DNA of 64,000 nt from Glycine soja (Eukaryota > Streptophyta > Magnoliopsida > Fabales > Fabaceae). The notes under the pieces were generated by a model, which worked only from the letters and a program-made list of their open reading frames with translations, had not been told where the DNA came from and made no database searches. The translations under genes and the position numbers were made by a program. Within the stretch, counting starts at the first letter, position 1; each line of letters opens with the position of its first letter. Location of the stretch: NCBI RefSeq assembly GCF_004193775.1, contig NC_041003.1, positions 31,424,263-31,488,262 on the forward strand, in the 5' to 3' direction. Below are positions 23,233-34,564 of the stretch, in pieces.

Positions 23233-24679
23233 TTACATTGAGTTTGCCACGGAAACCCTGAGTTTTTTGACAATTTGCCAATTCCCCAATTCAAACTCCG
23301 GAGGACATGGCCATACCCAATTTGGTTGCTCTTGAGGGGTTTCTTCGTGTATCATAGCAACCCATCCTTCGCACATCCACCCCGCGCTGATAAAGCTTTG
23401 ATTGATGTGACATAGGGGGACTCCTTTCACTTGCAGCCTTTGCGGCTGGCCCGCGCTTCTCTCCCTCCTTTCTTGGGCAATCCTCCTTATGCATGTGCGC
23501 GTACCTTCTCTCCCTCCTTCTCATATCCCAGCTCGAACCTTCCACGGTTTCCTGTGAACTCTACCAGGCTTGTTATGCCATTGTCATTCCGGCTCAAACC
23601 CATTCTGGGTTCATAACCATGCCTCAACATCACTCGAGCCACCATCAACATGGCACCAGATGAGCGAGGTTGTACCGGGGGAGACTCCACGTAAGCATTG
23701 CTCACAACTTCCAATGCTTGAAAGGATGTTTCCAAGGACTCCTCTATGACCTCCACATAAGGCGTAGAAGAAGGATAACTCATAAGAATGTCTTCTTCTC
23801 CCGAGACTATAAACAATTGCCCCTCCACCACAAATTTCAACTTTTGGTGTAGTATTGAAGGGACCACCCCAACCGAATGAATCCAAGGCTAGCCTAATAA
23901 GCAGTTGTAGAAGGGATTTATGTCCATCACTTGGAAGGTAATTTGGCACACATGGGGTCTGATTTGGATTGGGAGATTGATCTCCCCCCTTACATACCAG
24001 CAACTATCGTCGAAAGCCCACTCTACCATGGAGCTTGGCCTTAGGTGTGATGCATTAAAAGGAAGCTTGTCCAAAGTAGCCTTGGGCATGACATTGAGGG
24101 AAGAGTCGTTGTCAATAAGCACTTTGGCCACTATGTGGTCCAAACATTTGACAGATATGTGCAAGGTCCTGTTGTGTCCCCTGCCCTCGACGGGTATTTC
24201 CTCATCGGCGAAAGTGAAGTAGTTGTTGGCCGTAATGTTGTTGATTATGCCCCTGAAACCCTCCACAGATATGTCGCTACGTGGGCTTTATTCAAAATCT
24301 TGACTAATAGTGCCCGATTAGGCTCAGAGTTCATAAGTAGTCCCAATCGAGATATCCTAGTTGGGGTTTTATTTAGTTGTTCAATTACCTTGAACTCGCT
24401 CCATTGGATGATTCTCAGGAACTCGGTTGCTTCTTCAGCGGATATTCCATTTTTTCTGAAGTCATCCTCTTCCTTGGCAAACCTTCCAGCCGGGACTTCG
24501 TCATTCGGAATCGAACCTACCTTATCGCTCTCTTCCATGCCCGCCTTTGCTTTCCCCTTTGGGTCTTTGGATCGCACTAGTGGCTCGGGTGTTGCGATGA
24601 TCCACTCGCTATGAGTCATGTCGCTCATGCCAAAGATGTTTGTGACCTTAGCAGAGGATAAATCATCTTTAACATGCAT
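23233..24679 (-). pseudogene. Ogre protease region and G-patch domain
   Basis: The first frame (24245-24679) is a gag-protease linker. After a frameshift, 23889-24266 holds the aspartic protease: DNDSSLNV near 24090-24113, where the usual motif is DNGSS, so the glycine after the catalytic Asp-Asn is changed. A TAG (23889-23891) precedes WIHSVGVVPSILHQKLKF. Residues 77-115 of the next frame (23523-23639) form a G-patch, with ARVMLRHGYEPRMGL and later GNRGRFELGY, a domain typical of Ogre-type Pol. Further frameshifts follow toward RT. Confidence 0.82.
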
Positions 24680-25007
24680 GATGGACGCGTCTTTCCTTCC
24701 GTCGGGCCCTTGTGTGTCGTACCCTATGGCACCACCTTGTCACTTTTGTAGGGGAAAGGTGCAGGCTTCTTAACTGGGTGGGACATCGACACCTTGTCAC
24801 TAGGGATGTTCCCGAATTGGTGCTTGTCCTGGGATTGGTGTTGCCGGTGGGACAAGATTGTGCGAGAAATGAGTTTTGTGGAAGGGGGCTTTGTGGTCAA
24901 GTGGGCAACCTTTGTTGGATGGGCGTCGGATTGGGAGGGTTTCCGATGTTGGCCGAATAGTTTCGTTGGTGTAGGGAATATTGGTAAGTGGGGTTGTGAG
25001 GGGTTTG
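24680..25007 (-). other. Decayed gag-protease linker of Ogre
   Basis: Only scraps such as FPYKSDKVVP near 24745-24770 are readable on the minus strand. This part normally holds the nucleocapsid and zinc knuckle of Ogre gag, which I cannot recover here. Confidence 0.5.
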
Positions 25008-26327
25008 TTAGGATTTAGGCCATGTAGGAGCTGAAGTTATAGCATGGGTGTCTCCCTCCTTCTTCTTGGCTCCACTCGCTCTGAACCTCCTATTGCTTGT
25101 GCTTGCGGAAGCGGCATAATCGAACTTTCCCCTTCTCAAGACTACCTCAATCCTCTCGCCCGCAAATACCAAATCTATGAAACTAGAGGGCATGTAACCC
25201 ACTATCTTCTTAAGGTAGAACACTGGCAGTGTGTCCACTATCATGGTTATCATTTCTCTTTCCATCATGGGGGGTGCCACTTGGGTTGCCAGGTCCCTCC
25301 ACCTCTGGGCATACTCTTTAAAGGACTCATGCTCCTTCTTGCTCATATTCTGCAATTGGGTTCTATCAGGAGCCATGCCGGTGTTGTATTGATACTACTT
25401 GATGAAGGCAACCATCAAGTCCTTCCAAGAACAGATCCGAAAAGCTTCCAAGTTAGTATACCTGGTGACCGCCGCCCCGACCAAGCTGTCTTGGAAAAAG
25501 TGCATTAAGAGCTTCTCATCTCTAGAGTATGCCCCCATCTTCCGATAGTACATTTTTAAGTGGTTCTTCGGGCAAGTAGTCCCCTTGTACTTATTGAAAT
25601 CCGACACCTTGAACTTTGGAGAGATGATGATGTCAGGCACTAAGCACAACTTCGCCATGTCGGCAAACGGGTAATCACCGATCCCTTCGATGGCCCTCAG
25701 CCTTTCTTCTATGAGATCCAACTTCTCCCTTTCTTCCATGGCCGGAGGTAGTCTCCCCACCGAGAAGTGCAGAGGTTGCAGTGGGCGGTGTTGAGGAGCT
25801 CCCGTGGCATTGGGTTGAGGCATACCACTAAACGCTGGTCCCTCAATGGCATACATAGGGTATGGTTCGATGTCACCCAGAGCATGATCCCGAGGCTCTT
25901 CACAGGCTTCCCCCACAGGTTGAGCGAAGGGTGCATGTCCCAACTGGGGTTGCTGGCCTTCAAGGGGAATGGGAACGGAGTGGTTGGCATTTTTGTTGGG
26001 CACGTGCACTGCATTGGGTGGTGTATAGTTGGGGGGTAAGTCATATGGGAAAGAATTCCTATTTTGCCCCATATAGGGACCACCTATGCTGCCTAACACC
26101 TCCCCTCCTTGACCTACCATGACCAGGGCTGGTTGGCTTGTTTGGTTTATGGCGGATGGGTGAGTCGGATCCACCTCAGCGACGGTGCTGGTGGTGGCAA
26201 CTGCGACCGCATTGTTCTCCATCATCTGTTTCATACTTAACATGGCCTCCATCATAGAGGTCATTTGATCCTTCATGGCCTCCATGTCGGCCTTCATTTG
26301 CTCTTGTATTTCTTCTATCTCACTCAT
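25008..26327 (-). pseudogene. Ogre gag
   Basis: Starts with a methionine-rich coiled-coil segment (residues 1-45). A proline-rich region follows, then the capsid-like core with FADMAKLCLVPDIIISPKFK, HLKMYYRKMGAYSRDEKLL and the word SWKDLMVAFIK. A TAG at 25395-25397 interrupts where CAG would give KQYQYN; the same frame then continues MAPDRTQLQNM to the end of the core (GYMPSSFIDLV). The nucleocapsid part toward 24680 is decayed. Gag packages the RNA and forms the particle. Confidence 0.85.
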
Positions 26328-26598
26328 GATTTAGTTTTGGCACGGGTTTGATAGGGATGCCATAAATCGTGTTCGTTCCTTTTGGTTACTGTGTTACTTT
26401 GACTACGACTACTAAAAGAACAAAATGCAATGAGTAATGCGACAACGAATTAAACATGAATGCATGATAATGATAAGTTGTCAAAGTATTGAACCCACAC
26501 AGAAATTTCAGCAAAGACATAGGGTTGAATCGAATCTCATTTCATTAAGAGACAGTACTATTTATCTTGTCAAAGTCAAAGCATAAAATACGAACACC
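26328..26598. other. Spacer between Ogre ORF1 and gag
   Basis: Non-coding, about 270 bases. In Ogre elements this interval can carry an intron that joins the ORFs; I did not identify splice sites here. Confidence 0.4.
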
Positions 26599-27231
26599 TC
26601 AGCGGTTCCTAATTATGTGGGACAGCAACTCGATCATATGCTGACAATAATTGAAAAGCCTATGAACTTCCTCAGGAGCCAAGTATACGTCTGCCATGGC
26701 CTTGGCTCTGGCTAATAGCCTTGGAAGCTCTTGACTCCCATTCAGAGTGAAGGCGAACCTATCCATCCATTTCATGGCTTCTCCATGTAATGAATCTATC
26801 ACTCTCTCCCTTGCTTCCCTTTCTGCTTGCAGAGCCGATACTTTTGCATGCTCGTCCTCTAGCTTTTGCTCATGGATAGCAGCTAGGTTTAGCTTCTCTT
26901 TATACTAGTCAATGACTATCCGCATTTTCTCTTTCATCCTACTCAATTGTTCGGTCAAGCTCCTCTTTGACCTTTGACAAGCCTTCAACTTGTCCTCTAA
27001 TATCATACTTTCCATCCTTGACTTGTCCCTTTCTTCTTTTCGGTCGAAGCTTGAGTTCGCTGTTGCTGCCCCATAAAGCCCCTCATAACTTGTTTGTTCC
27101 CATTCTTCTTTTTGGGACCTCTTCGTTTCTCGTTCTAATGCTTCGGCTATGGCCATGTTGACATCCCTCAGCTTGTCACACTCTTTCCTGACCCTTATGG
27201 TTGTTGTCTTGAACTTTTCCTTGACCACTCG
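26599..27231 (-). pseudogene. Ogre ORF1, C-terminal part
   Basis: A long coiled coil rich in K, E and R (about 26910-27230) begins VVKEKFKTTT directly at the edge of the inserted gypsy element. A stop separates it from the end segment: DSLHGEAMKWMDRFAFTLNG, SQELPRLLARAKAMADVY and FNYCQHMIELLSHIIRNR. This C-terminus is characteristic of the ORF that precedes gag in Tat/Ogre elements; its function is unknown. The frame joins that of 33721-33999 exactly (RKR then VV) if the element and one duplication are removed. Confidence 0.82.
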
Positions 27232-28194
27232 TGATGCAAGCTCCATTGGAGCTTGTAGGCCTAGGATCTTCTTCATCAATGGATTCCTTTGCTTCTTGGA
27301 AGATAAATGGCAGCGGAATGGAGAAGGAAGAGAGAGAGGAGACGCCACTTCAAGGAGAAGATGAGTCTAGAAGAAGCTCACCACCATAGGAGGCCATGGA
27401 TAAGAGCTTGGAGGAAGAAGGAGATGAATGAAGGGAGAGGGAGAGAAGAGCACGAAATTTTGTGCTCCAAATGAGCTTTGAAATCTGAATTTTAATATTC
27501 AAATGATCAAAGTTGAAAAAAATGCACACACATGACCTCTATTTATAGCCTAAGTGTCACACAAAATTGGAGGGAAATTCAAATTTCACTTGAATTTGAA
27601 ATTGAATTTGTGGAGCCAAACTTTGGAGCCAAAATTTCACTAATTATGATTAGTGAATTTTAGTTATGGTTCAGCCCACTAATCCAAGATCAATTCCAAG
27701 ATTCTCCACTAAGTGTGCTGAGGTGTCATGAGGCATGAAAAGCATGAAGGACATGCACAAAGTGTGACTATATGATGTGGCAATGGGGTGTAGTAAGCAA
27801 ATGCTCACCTCCCCCTCTAAAATTTAATTGGATTGGGCTTCTACCAATTCAATTAAATTTATTTCCAACCACACACATCAAATATCCACTTAGTGCATGC
27901 GAAATTACAAAACTACCCCTAATACAAAAACTAGTCTAGGTGCCCTAAAATACAAGGGCTGAAAAATCCTATATTTCTAGGATACCCTACCTACAATATG
28001 GAGCCCTAAATACAAGGACCAAATATAATGACATCCTAGTCTAATATGTACAAAGATAATTGGACCCAACCTTGGCCCATGGGCTCAGAAATCTACCCTA
28101 AGGCTCATGAGAACCCTAGGGCCTTCTCTTGCATCTTTGGCCCAATCTTCTTGGAGTCTTCTATCCAATGCCCTTGGGGGGTAGGATTGCATCA
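27232..28194 (-). repeat. 3' LTR of the young gypsy element
   Basis: On the + strand it runs from TGATGCAAGCTCC to GGATTGCATCA, i.e. minus orientation. The family is also represented by the solo LTR at 12986-13958. Confidence 0.93.
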
Positions 28195-28212
28195 TTCCCT
28201 CCCCCTTGAAAA
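28195..28212 (-). other. Polypurine tract of the young gypsy element
   Basis: Minus strand reads TTCAAGGGGGAGGGAA directly before the LTR start TGATGC. Confidence 0.85.
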
Positions 28213-29747
28213 TGATTTGACCTCAAATCCAGAGGTTCTTGAAAGTCATTAATTTTTCCCTCAACACCTGTAAAAAGAATAAAAGCATATGTATTAGTGA
28301 TGTTGGGTATGTTAGAGTACGGTAAGGACTTGAAACCCCTTTCCTGGTCATCTTCCCATAAGAGAATATAGTTCCTCACCAACTCAATGAGTGGTGCTAC
28401 AAGTATAGAAAAATATGGGACAAACCTTTTGTAAAAGTTTGTTAAGATATTGAAGCCCCAAATTTCTCTTATACTTGGTGGAGTAAGCCACTCAGGAATG
28501 ACCTTTATTCTCTTAGGGTCCATGGGAAGCCCTTGATCACTATTTAAAAAGTTAAGGAAAGTAATGGAATAAAACATACCTTTTTCATTATTTTCATGTT
28601 GATTATTCCTACAAAAAATTACGACAAACCTAAGGTGTCCCACATGAGCACCTAGGTTTGCATTGAAACAAAAAATAAGAACAAACCTACCTAATGAGTT
28701 CCTATGTACACAAATGATGAAGATGTTGGGTGCATGAGTGATTTTACAAAAGAGTGTTGCACCACTCAACACATTCATGATACCACCTATCATAGGGATT
28801 TGGTGTCTAATAATACCTATTTTAGACACCAACAAAGCACAAGGATTTAAGCTCTTGCGAACCAAATCCTCATCCAACAACTCCTTTACTTGAGGAATAA
28901 CCTCAAGCTCAAGAGGTATGGTGGTGCTAAGGGATGTTTCCCTTGATAGGAGAAGGTAGAAATTTTTTTTAAGAAGGAGTGCTCTTTTAATATCACATTT
29001 TGTTGCAAAATGATTTTCCTTGTTAACAATATTCTTGGAGAAATCCTTTTCCTCCTTTTCCTTCCCCTTGGCCTTTGAAGACAAGGCCTTACTATCCTTC
29101 TTTTTCTTTTGTTTTTCTAATTTTTCTTCCTCATCCCTCTTATCTTTCATAGTTAGTTGATCTTTGGCCACCTCTGAAGGTGTTTGAGGATGCAACACAA
29201 ATTTAGTGCCAAGATGGGTGAGGGTAATCTCATTAGTTAGGCCATTATAAATGATCTTCCTATCAAATTGCCACGGCCTTCCTAAAAGAATATGTCCTGC
29301 CTCCATGGGAACTATATCACAATTAACTTCATCCTTATATGTCCCAATGGAGAAAGGTACCTTCACTTGTTGGTTAACTATCATTTCCCCTTGCTCATTG
29401 AGCCATTGAAGTTTATAAGGTTTTGGGTGGGGAATGATAGTGAGGTTCAACTTGGAAACTAATCTTGTGCTACAACAATTGCAACAAGATCCGCTATCCA
29501 TAATGAGAAAACAAGTTTTATCTAAAATTTTGCATCTTGTATGAAAGATGTTCTCTCTTTGGGATTGAGATAGATCACAAGATTGACCTCCAAGGAGCCT
29601 TCTAACCATTAAGAGGTCACCTTCTTCATGGGGGTAGACTTCCTCACTAGACTCTTCACCCCTTACTTCATCTTCACTTCCACTAGAGGAAGGGCAAGAA
29701 GTAGTCTCCTCTTGACTACTATAAATGTCTTGACCCCTCATGATCAT
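28213..29747 (-). CDS. Protease with internally deleted reverse transcriptase
   Basis: An open frame of more than 500 codons continues gag in the same frame after one TAA (29766-29768). It opens with a serine- and glutamate-rich linker. The aspartic protease motif is LIMDSGSCCNCCSTRLV (DSG active site), followed by HILLGRPWQFDRKIIYNG. RT remnants follow: CALLVSKI, RHQIPMIGG and LSGATLFCKI from the N-terminal half, then GLPMDPKRIKVIPEW and NFYKRFVPYFS from the thumb. The YxDD box and surrounding palm are missing, so it cannot reverse transcribe. There is no integrase. The frame nominally ends at 28161, inside the LTR. An RT deletion that leaves the frame open is notable. Confidence 0.8.
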
Positions 29748-29765
29748 GGTTTTCTTTGTGGGGCA

Positions 29766-30914
29766 TTAAGAGGCAATGTGACCTCTCCCAAGACATTTGA
29801 AGCTTTTAATGTTGCTAGTCCTTTCTTGGGAACCAGTCTTAAGGGTGTATTTCTCTATGGTCTTACCCTTATCTTCCTTGGGTTTTGAAGGTGCAGCCCC
29901 TAAAATTCCATGGGCTTGGTCCTTCCTTGGATAAGAGTGAGAGCCATAAGATTTTGAAGAAGGCTTTCTTTTAAGTTGTTGCTCCACTCTTATACAAAGT
30001 TGGACTAGCTCATCTAGGTCCCTATATGGAAGGAGTTCAACCTTGTCCCTGACTTCCATATTGAGCCCACTAAGGAACCTAGCTATGCTTGTTCTTTCCT
30101 CCTCCCTAAGTCCAGCTCTTAAAAGGAGTAGTTCCATTTGTTGTCTATATTCTTCAACACTCATACTCCCTTGTCTAAGCCTTTGGAGCTTGTCCATAAG
30201 CTCCCTTTCATAGTAGGAGGGAATATGCCTCTTCCTAAGGGCACTCTTAAGATCATTCCAATACTCTACTGGAGGATCCCCATGAATCCTTCGTTCTTTA
30301 ACAAGGGAAGTCCACCAATAGAGGGCATACCCTTGAAAGCTAAGGGTAGCCAATGGAACTTTTCTCTCTTCGCTAATATGATGGCAAGCAAAGAGTTGTT
30401 CAACCTTCATTTCCCAATCTAAGTAGGCCTCAACATTATCTTTTCCGTGGAAATATGGGAGGCTAATGTTAACCTCTTGAGGCCTTCTATCCTTTTCTCT
30501 TCTTTGGGAGTGATGTTTAGTATGTGAACTATGACGCCCTCTATAATAGTCGCTAAGTTCTTCACTTAAACTCTTGCAAGAGTCATGACTACTATAGGAG
30601 GCATGTTTTTCTCTTTCCATTTCTTTCATTATTTTTCTTCTTTCTTCCTCTCTTATTTTCTCTCTTTCATCTTGACTTATTTCTTCCACTCTTTTTTTAC
30701 CTTTTTCTTTTCTCTCTTGTTTTTCTTTCCACAACTTAAGGGATCTCAACTCATCTAATATCTTATACAAGGGGTCCTTAGGAGTAGAACCCTCACCATT
30801 AACACTAGATGAAGAATGAAGACTCATGTTGGTTCCTAAGTTATGGTTCTTTCTTGTTGGGGGTTTGAAAGAAAGGTAAAAGAAACTATGGTTGAAACTA
30901 GCTAAAATAAACAC
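29766..30914 (-). CDS. Gag of the young gypsy element
   Basis: The open frame is 382 codons; the likely start is the Met of MSLHSSSSVNG at about 30827. A charged lysine- and glutamate-rich helix is followed by the retrotransposon gag core: ISLPYFHGKDNVEAYLDWE, LSFQGYALYWWTSLV, then SMSVEEYRQQMELLLLRA and FLSGLNMEVRDKVEL. A zinc knuckle begins KCLGRGHIAS, but a TAA at 29766-29768 stands where Gln before the next Cys is expected (IAS-stop-CP). CAA to TAA is one transition. Either this is a fresh nonsense mutation or it separates Gag from a read-through protease. Confidence 0.85.
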   Translation of the reverse strand: MFILASFNHSFFYLSFKPPTRKNHNLGTNMSLHSSSSVNGEGSTPKDPLYKILDELRSLKLWKEKQERKEKGKKRVEEISQDEREKIREEERRKIMKEMEREKHASYSSHDSCKSLSEELSDYYRGRHSSHTKHHSQRREKDRRPQEVNISLPYFHGKDNVEAYLDWEMKVEQLFACHHISEERKVPLATLSFQGYALYWWTSLVKERRIHGDPPVEYWNDLKSALRKRHIPSYYERELMDKLQRLRQGSMSVEEYRQQMELLLLRAGLREEERTSIARFLSGLNMEVRDKVELLPYRDLDELVQLCIRVEQQLKRKPSSKSYGSHSYPRKDQAHGILGAAPSKPKEDKGKTIEKYTLKTGSQERTSNIKSFKCLGRGHIAS

Positions 30915-32737
30915 TAAAAGAGGCGTGAAAGATAAGGTAAAAACTAATTGGTAAAAGGCAAGCTATCTAGACAGTTTGACAATGGAGGGTAAAGGAAATA
31001 AGCTATGAAAGTAAGCAAGAAATTAAAGTGCAAGAAATGCAAACTAGGCGGATCCTAAGAGTGTTTGGATGACCTCATTTAAGGTTCCCAACAAAACACT
31101 CACTATCCTAAGGGAAAATTGCCTAAAATTATTACACACAAATGGAAGTAGGGTGACCTAGCGGAGGCTCCCAACTTACTTCCAATGAAAGGCCTTTTTG
31201 TTACAAAATTTGAAAGCAAAGCAAATTGCCAATTACAAAATTACAAAGGAAAAATAAGTCCTTAATTGTGGTGGCTATTCTCTCTTTAGTGTTTCACTCA
31301 ATTTGGAGTGTTTCTTAGTCCAATAGCTCTTAAGGTGGTTGGCCCCTTTCGTCTTGACTCAAATTCTTCAAGATATGGCACCAATCCTCCTTTCCAATTC
31401 CCTATATGGCAACTCACAACCAAGGAAACAAAGAGACAAGCAATAACCAAAGACCAAAAAAAATGAAATGAAAGCTAAACCAATAGAGTTTTAACAAGAC
31501 AAATTTCCAAGGATTATTCAACAATTAAAGCAATGGAAAGCACAAAAAAGCAAGCTAGGACTCAAAGAGAAACCTAGAATGGCTCTAGAGTAGAGTAGAA
31601 AAACTCTAAAAAAAAAAAGACTCAAGAAACCTCTAGTTTTGGTACTTGTTTTCACAATAATTTTCAATTTAAATTTCAGAACTAGTATTGGTATAAAATA
31701 GGCACCAATTATAGAACAAATTTTGAGCCAAAACAACAAGCACACTTTCCTTTCACTTTTTTTTTTTCCTGGACACTGATTTGTCTGCCAACTTGTGCGA
31801 TTTTTCTTATTTTTTCCTTTAATCCAAATCGCTTGGTTCTTTTTTTATAATTTTGGTCCAGATGTCTAGAAAATTCAGTAAAAGTTTCAGCTCAAAAAAC
31901 GTAGTGACCAATTCCCAGTAATTTATACAAGTTCGTATGTTCAAGCTGCCAGCACCAGCGATTTCAGCCTAAAAATCAAGAGTAGTGTTTGTGTTGCTTA
32001 AGGCTTGGATAGTTACAATTTGTGTTTGCTTATGCTCAATTATCTTGAATAACACAATTAAAGAGAGCTTAAGACTTATTTTGATTCACAAATCCAGCCA
32101 CAACTCAGCACCACAACTCAACTTCATCATAGGCATCATGTAGGAAACTTAGAAAAAAAAAAAAGTTCAACAACAAGACTACTTCTAGGAATTGATTTAG
32201 AACATGTTATGAACTAAATAACATGCATGAATTAGACTCAAAATTCAAAAGATAGGCTAAGAATGACAAGAATACATGAAAAAATGTATCTAGAATTCAA
32301 TCAACAAAATAAAAATTCAACACAAACTTAGAACATAATGTGACAATTACTATGACTAAACATGACTCTAAGACAACATGGATTAAGTGATTTACACTTA
32401 GATTTTTGTGTTTTTTTTTCTAATCAATATTTTGGAAGAAAATTTAGATCTAAGGTTCAGTACAAGAATATTATGAATGAAAAATGATAGAACCTAAAAT
32501 CAACACAAAAACATGATTCAAGAGTAGATCTACAAAATCTGAACCATAAAAATGCAAGAACAAGTGTAGATCTAAGATTTAATCGGTTTATTTTTTTTTT
32601 TTAATCTACTCTAAACAGCACCAAACCACGAGACAATGGAGGATATACATGTAGAATAAGATGAAAAACAAGGAATTAAAGAGAATTCACCGAACAAAAA
32701 GATAGAGGAAGCAAAAGAACATCACCTAGATGAAGAT
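30915..32737 (-). other. Long leader of the young gypsy element
   Basis: About 1.8 kb between primer site and gag, AT-rich with no protein similarity. Long leaders of this kind occur in gypsy elements and would carry packaging signals. A repeated word GACCTAGCGGAGGCTCCCAAC-like near 31150 resembles gag-proximal leader text but I cannot assign it. Confidence 0.5.
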
Positions 32738-32750
32738 GCTCTTGATACCA
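32738..32750 (-). other. Primer binding site, initiator tRNA-Met type
   Basis: Two bases inside the 5' LTR the minus strand reads TGGTATCAAGAGC, close to the common plant site TGGTATCAGAGC. Confidence 0.85.
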
Positions 32751-32752
32751 CA

Positions 32753-33715
32753 TGATGCAAGCTCCATTGGAGCTTGTAGGCCTAGGATCTTCTTCATCAA
32801 TGGATTCCTTTGCTTCTTGGAAGATAAATGGCAGTGGAATGGAGAAAGAAGAGAGAGAGGAGACGCCACTTCAAGGAGAAGATGAGTCTAGAAGAAGCTC
32901 ACCACCATAGGAGGCCATGGATAAGAGCTTGGAGGAAGAAGGAGATGAATGAAGGGAGAGGGAGAGAAGAGCACGAAATTTTGTGCTCCAAATGAGCTTT
33001 GAAATCTGAATTTTAATATTCAAATGATCAAAATTGAAAAAAATGCACACACATGACCTCTATTTATAGCCTAAGTGTCACACAAAATTGGAGGGAAATT
33101 CAAATTTCACTTGAATTTGAAATTGAATTTGTGGAGCCAAAATTTGGAGCCAAAATTTCACTAATTATGATTAGTGAATTTTAGTTATGGTTCAGCCCAC
33201 TAATCCAAGATCAATTCCAAGATTCTCCACTAAGTGTGCTTAGGTGTCATGAGGCATGAAAAGCATGAAGGACATGCACAAAGTGTGACTATATGATGTG
33301 GCAATGGGGTGTAGTAAGCAAATGCTCACCTCCCCCTCTAAAATTTAATTGGATTGGGCTTCTACCAATTCAATTAAATTTATTTCCAACCACACACATC
33401 AAATATCCACTTAGTGCATGCGAAATTACAAAACTACCCCTAATACAAAAACTAGTCTAGGTGCCCTAAAATACAAGGGCTGAAAAATCCTGTATTTCTA
33501 GGATACCCTACCTACAATATGGAGCCCTAAATACAAGGACCAAATATAATGACATCCTAGTCTAATATGTACAAAGATAATTGGACCCAACCTTGGCCCA
33601 TGGGCTCAGAAATCTACCCTAAGGCTCATGAGAACCCTAGGGCCTTCTCTTGCATCTTTGGCCCAATCTTCTTGGAGTCTTCTATCCAATGCCCTTGGGG
33701 GGTAGGATTGCATCA
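32753..33715 (-). repeat. 5' LTR of the young gypsy element
   Basis: Identical in length (963 bp) to 27232-28194. Differences I noticed: G/A near 32845 and 33028, T/G near 32834 and 33242, A/C near 33141, G/A near 33492. Confidence 0.93.
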
Positions 33716-33720
33716 ACTCG

Positions 33721-34564
33721 CTTCCTTTCAAGTTCCGCTTTCAAGGCTTGCACTTCTTCGCTCTCCTCAGGGACTTCAGCCTCTTCCCCACTTGAAATCT
33801 TTAGCTTCGGAAGCCAAGTTATCCCTTGCGTCCGAGCCTTCAACCATTTATGATATCCGCTAATAACACCGTTGCTACTTCCTCTAAGCTCCTTATCCTT
33901 TCTTTGCACTGCATTCGTTTTTCGGACTCTTTGAAGCATTTTTGCATTAGGGTCATTGAAACCTTGTGCGATACTCTCTTCCGATGGCGCCCCTCTCATA
34001 TGGTAGCCTAGTTGTCTTATGGCATGTACGAGATTATAATTAATACAACCCTCGTTCCCATCAAGGGGACGTTTGGGAACCCTTCACATGAGCACAAAAC
34101 TTCGGCCCCTCCTTCCTTCCATCGGGGAAACCAATTGACAGACGCCCCTACCATAATTGCCAAGAGTTCTTCCCAATTTTCTTTCCCTCTCTCGGCACAC
34201 ATGTGATCACCTTGTAGGGGACAAATGGGTCTACTTGCATGAAGAAAAATGTGAGAGACTAGCCATACATAAAGAGTGGGTGTGCAACAGACAATTCTTG
34301 TGCTACTCTTCTTGCATCTTGGGTCGAATGTGTCATAAGCATCGGCCAAAATAGCAACGACCAGACTTTCCTTCCTGTGGTGATAAGCAAGAAAAGCATC
34401 GATCACTGTTAGATCCACTAGCCCATCCACATTTGGAAAGAGGACGATCCCAAACACCAACAGTGCTAAAACATCAACGAATAAAGTCCACTCTCCTTGA
34501 TCTACCAAAGCTTTTGCTTTCTCTTCCAAGTGCTTCCTTCGTATCCCAAACTTTCCTTAAAAGA
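33721..34564 (-). pseudogene. Ogre ORF1, N-terminal part (DUF7745-like)
   Basis: From about 34529 the minus strand reads VDVLALLVFGIVLFPNVDGL, VIDAFLAYHHRKESLVVAIL, RIVCCTPTLYVWLVSHIFLH and WFPRWKEGGAEVLCSC, a conserved domain of the ORF upstream of gag in Tat/Ogre elements. A frameshift near 34020 (after LMGTR) is followed by RGAPSEESIAQGFND and a coiled coil ending ALKAELERKR at the edge of the young gypsy element. The far N-terminus of the usual domain is missing upstream of 34564, where similarity starts abruptly. Confidence 0.8.

Larger units (their letters stand above)
27232..33715 (-). mobile_element. Young non-autonomous gypsy LTR element
   Basis: Two 963-bp LTRs (27232-28194, 32753-33715) differ at only about six positions by eye. 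A perfect duplication ACTCG flanks the element (27227-27231, 33716-33720). The primer site matches initiator tRNA-Met and the polypurine tract is clear. It encodes gag and an aspartic protease, but RT lacks its catalytic centre, and RNase H and integrase are absent, so it must have been mobilised by another element. It sits inside ORF1 of the large Ogre, between two adjacent codons. The near-identical LTRs make this the most recent dated event in the window. Confidence 0.93.

Noticed and set aside
28161..29747. Functional reverse transcriptase in the young gypsy element
   Set aside because: Thumb and N-terminal scraps remain, but the YxDD centre and palm are deleted.
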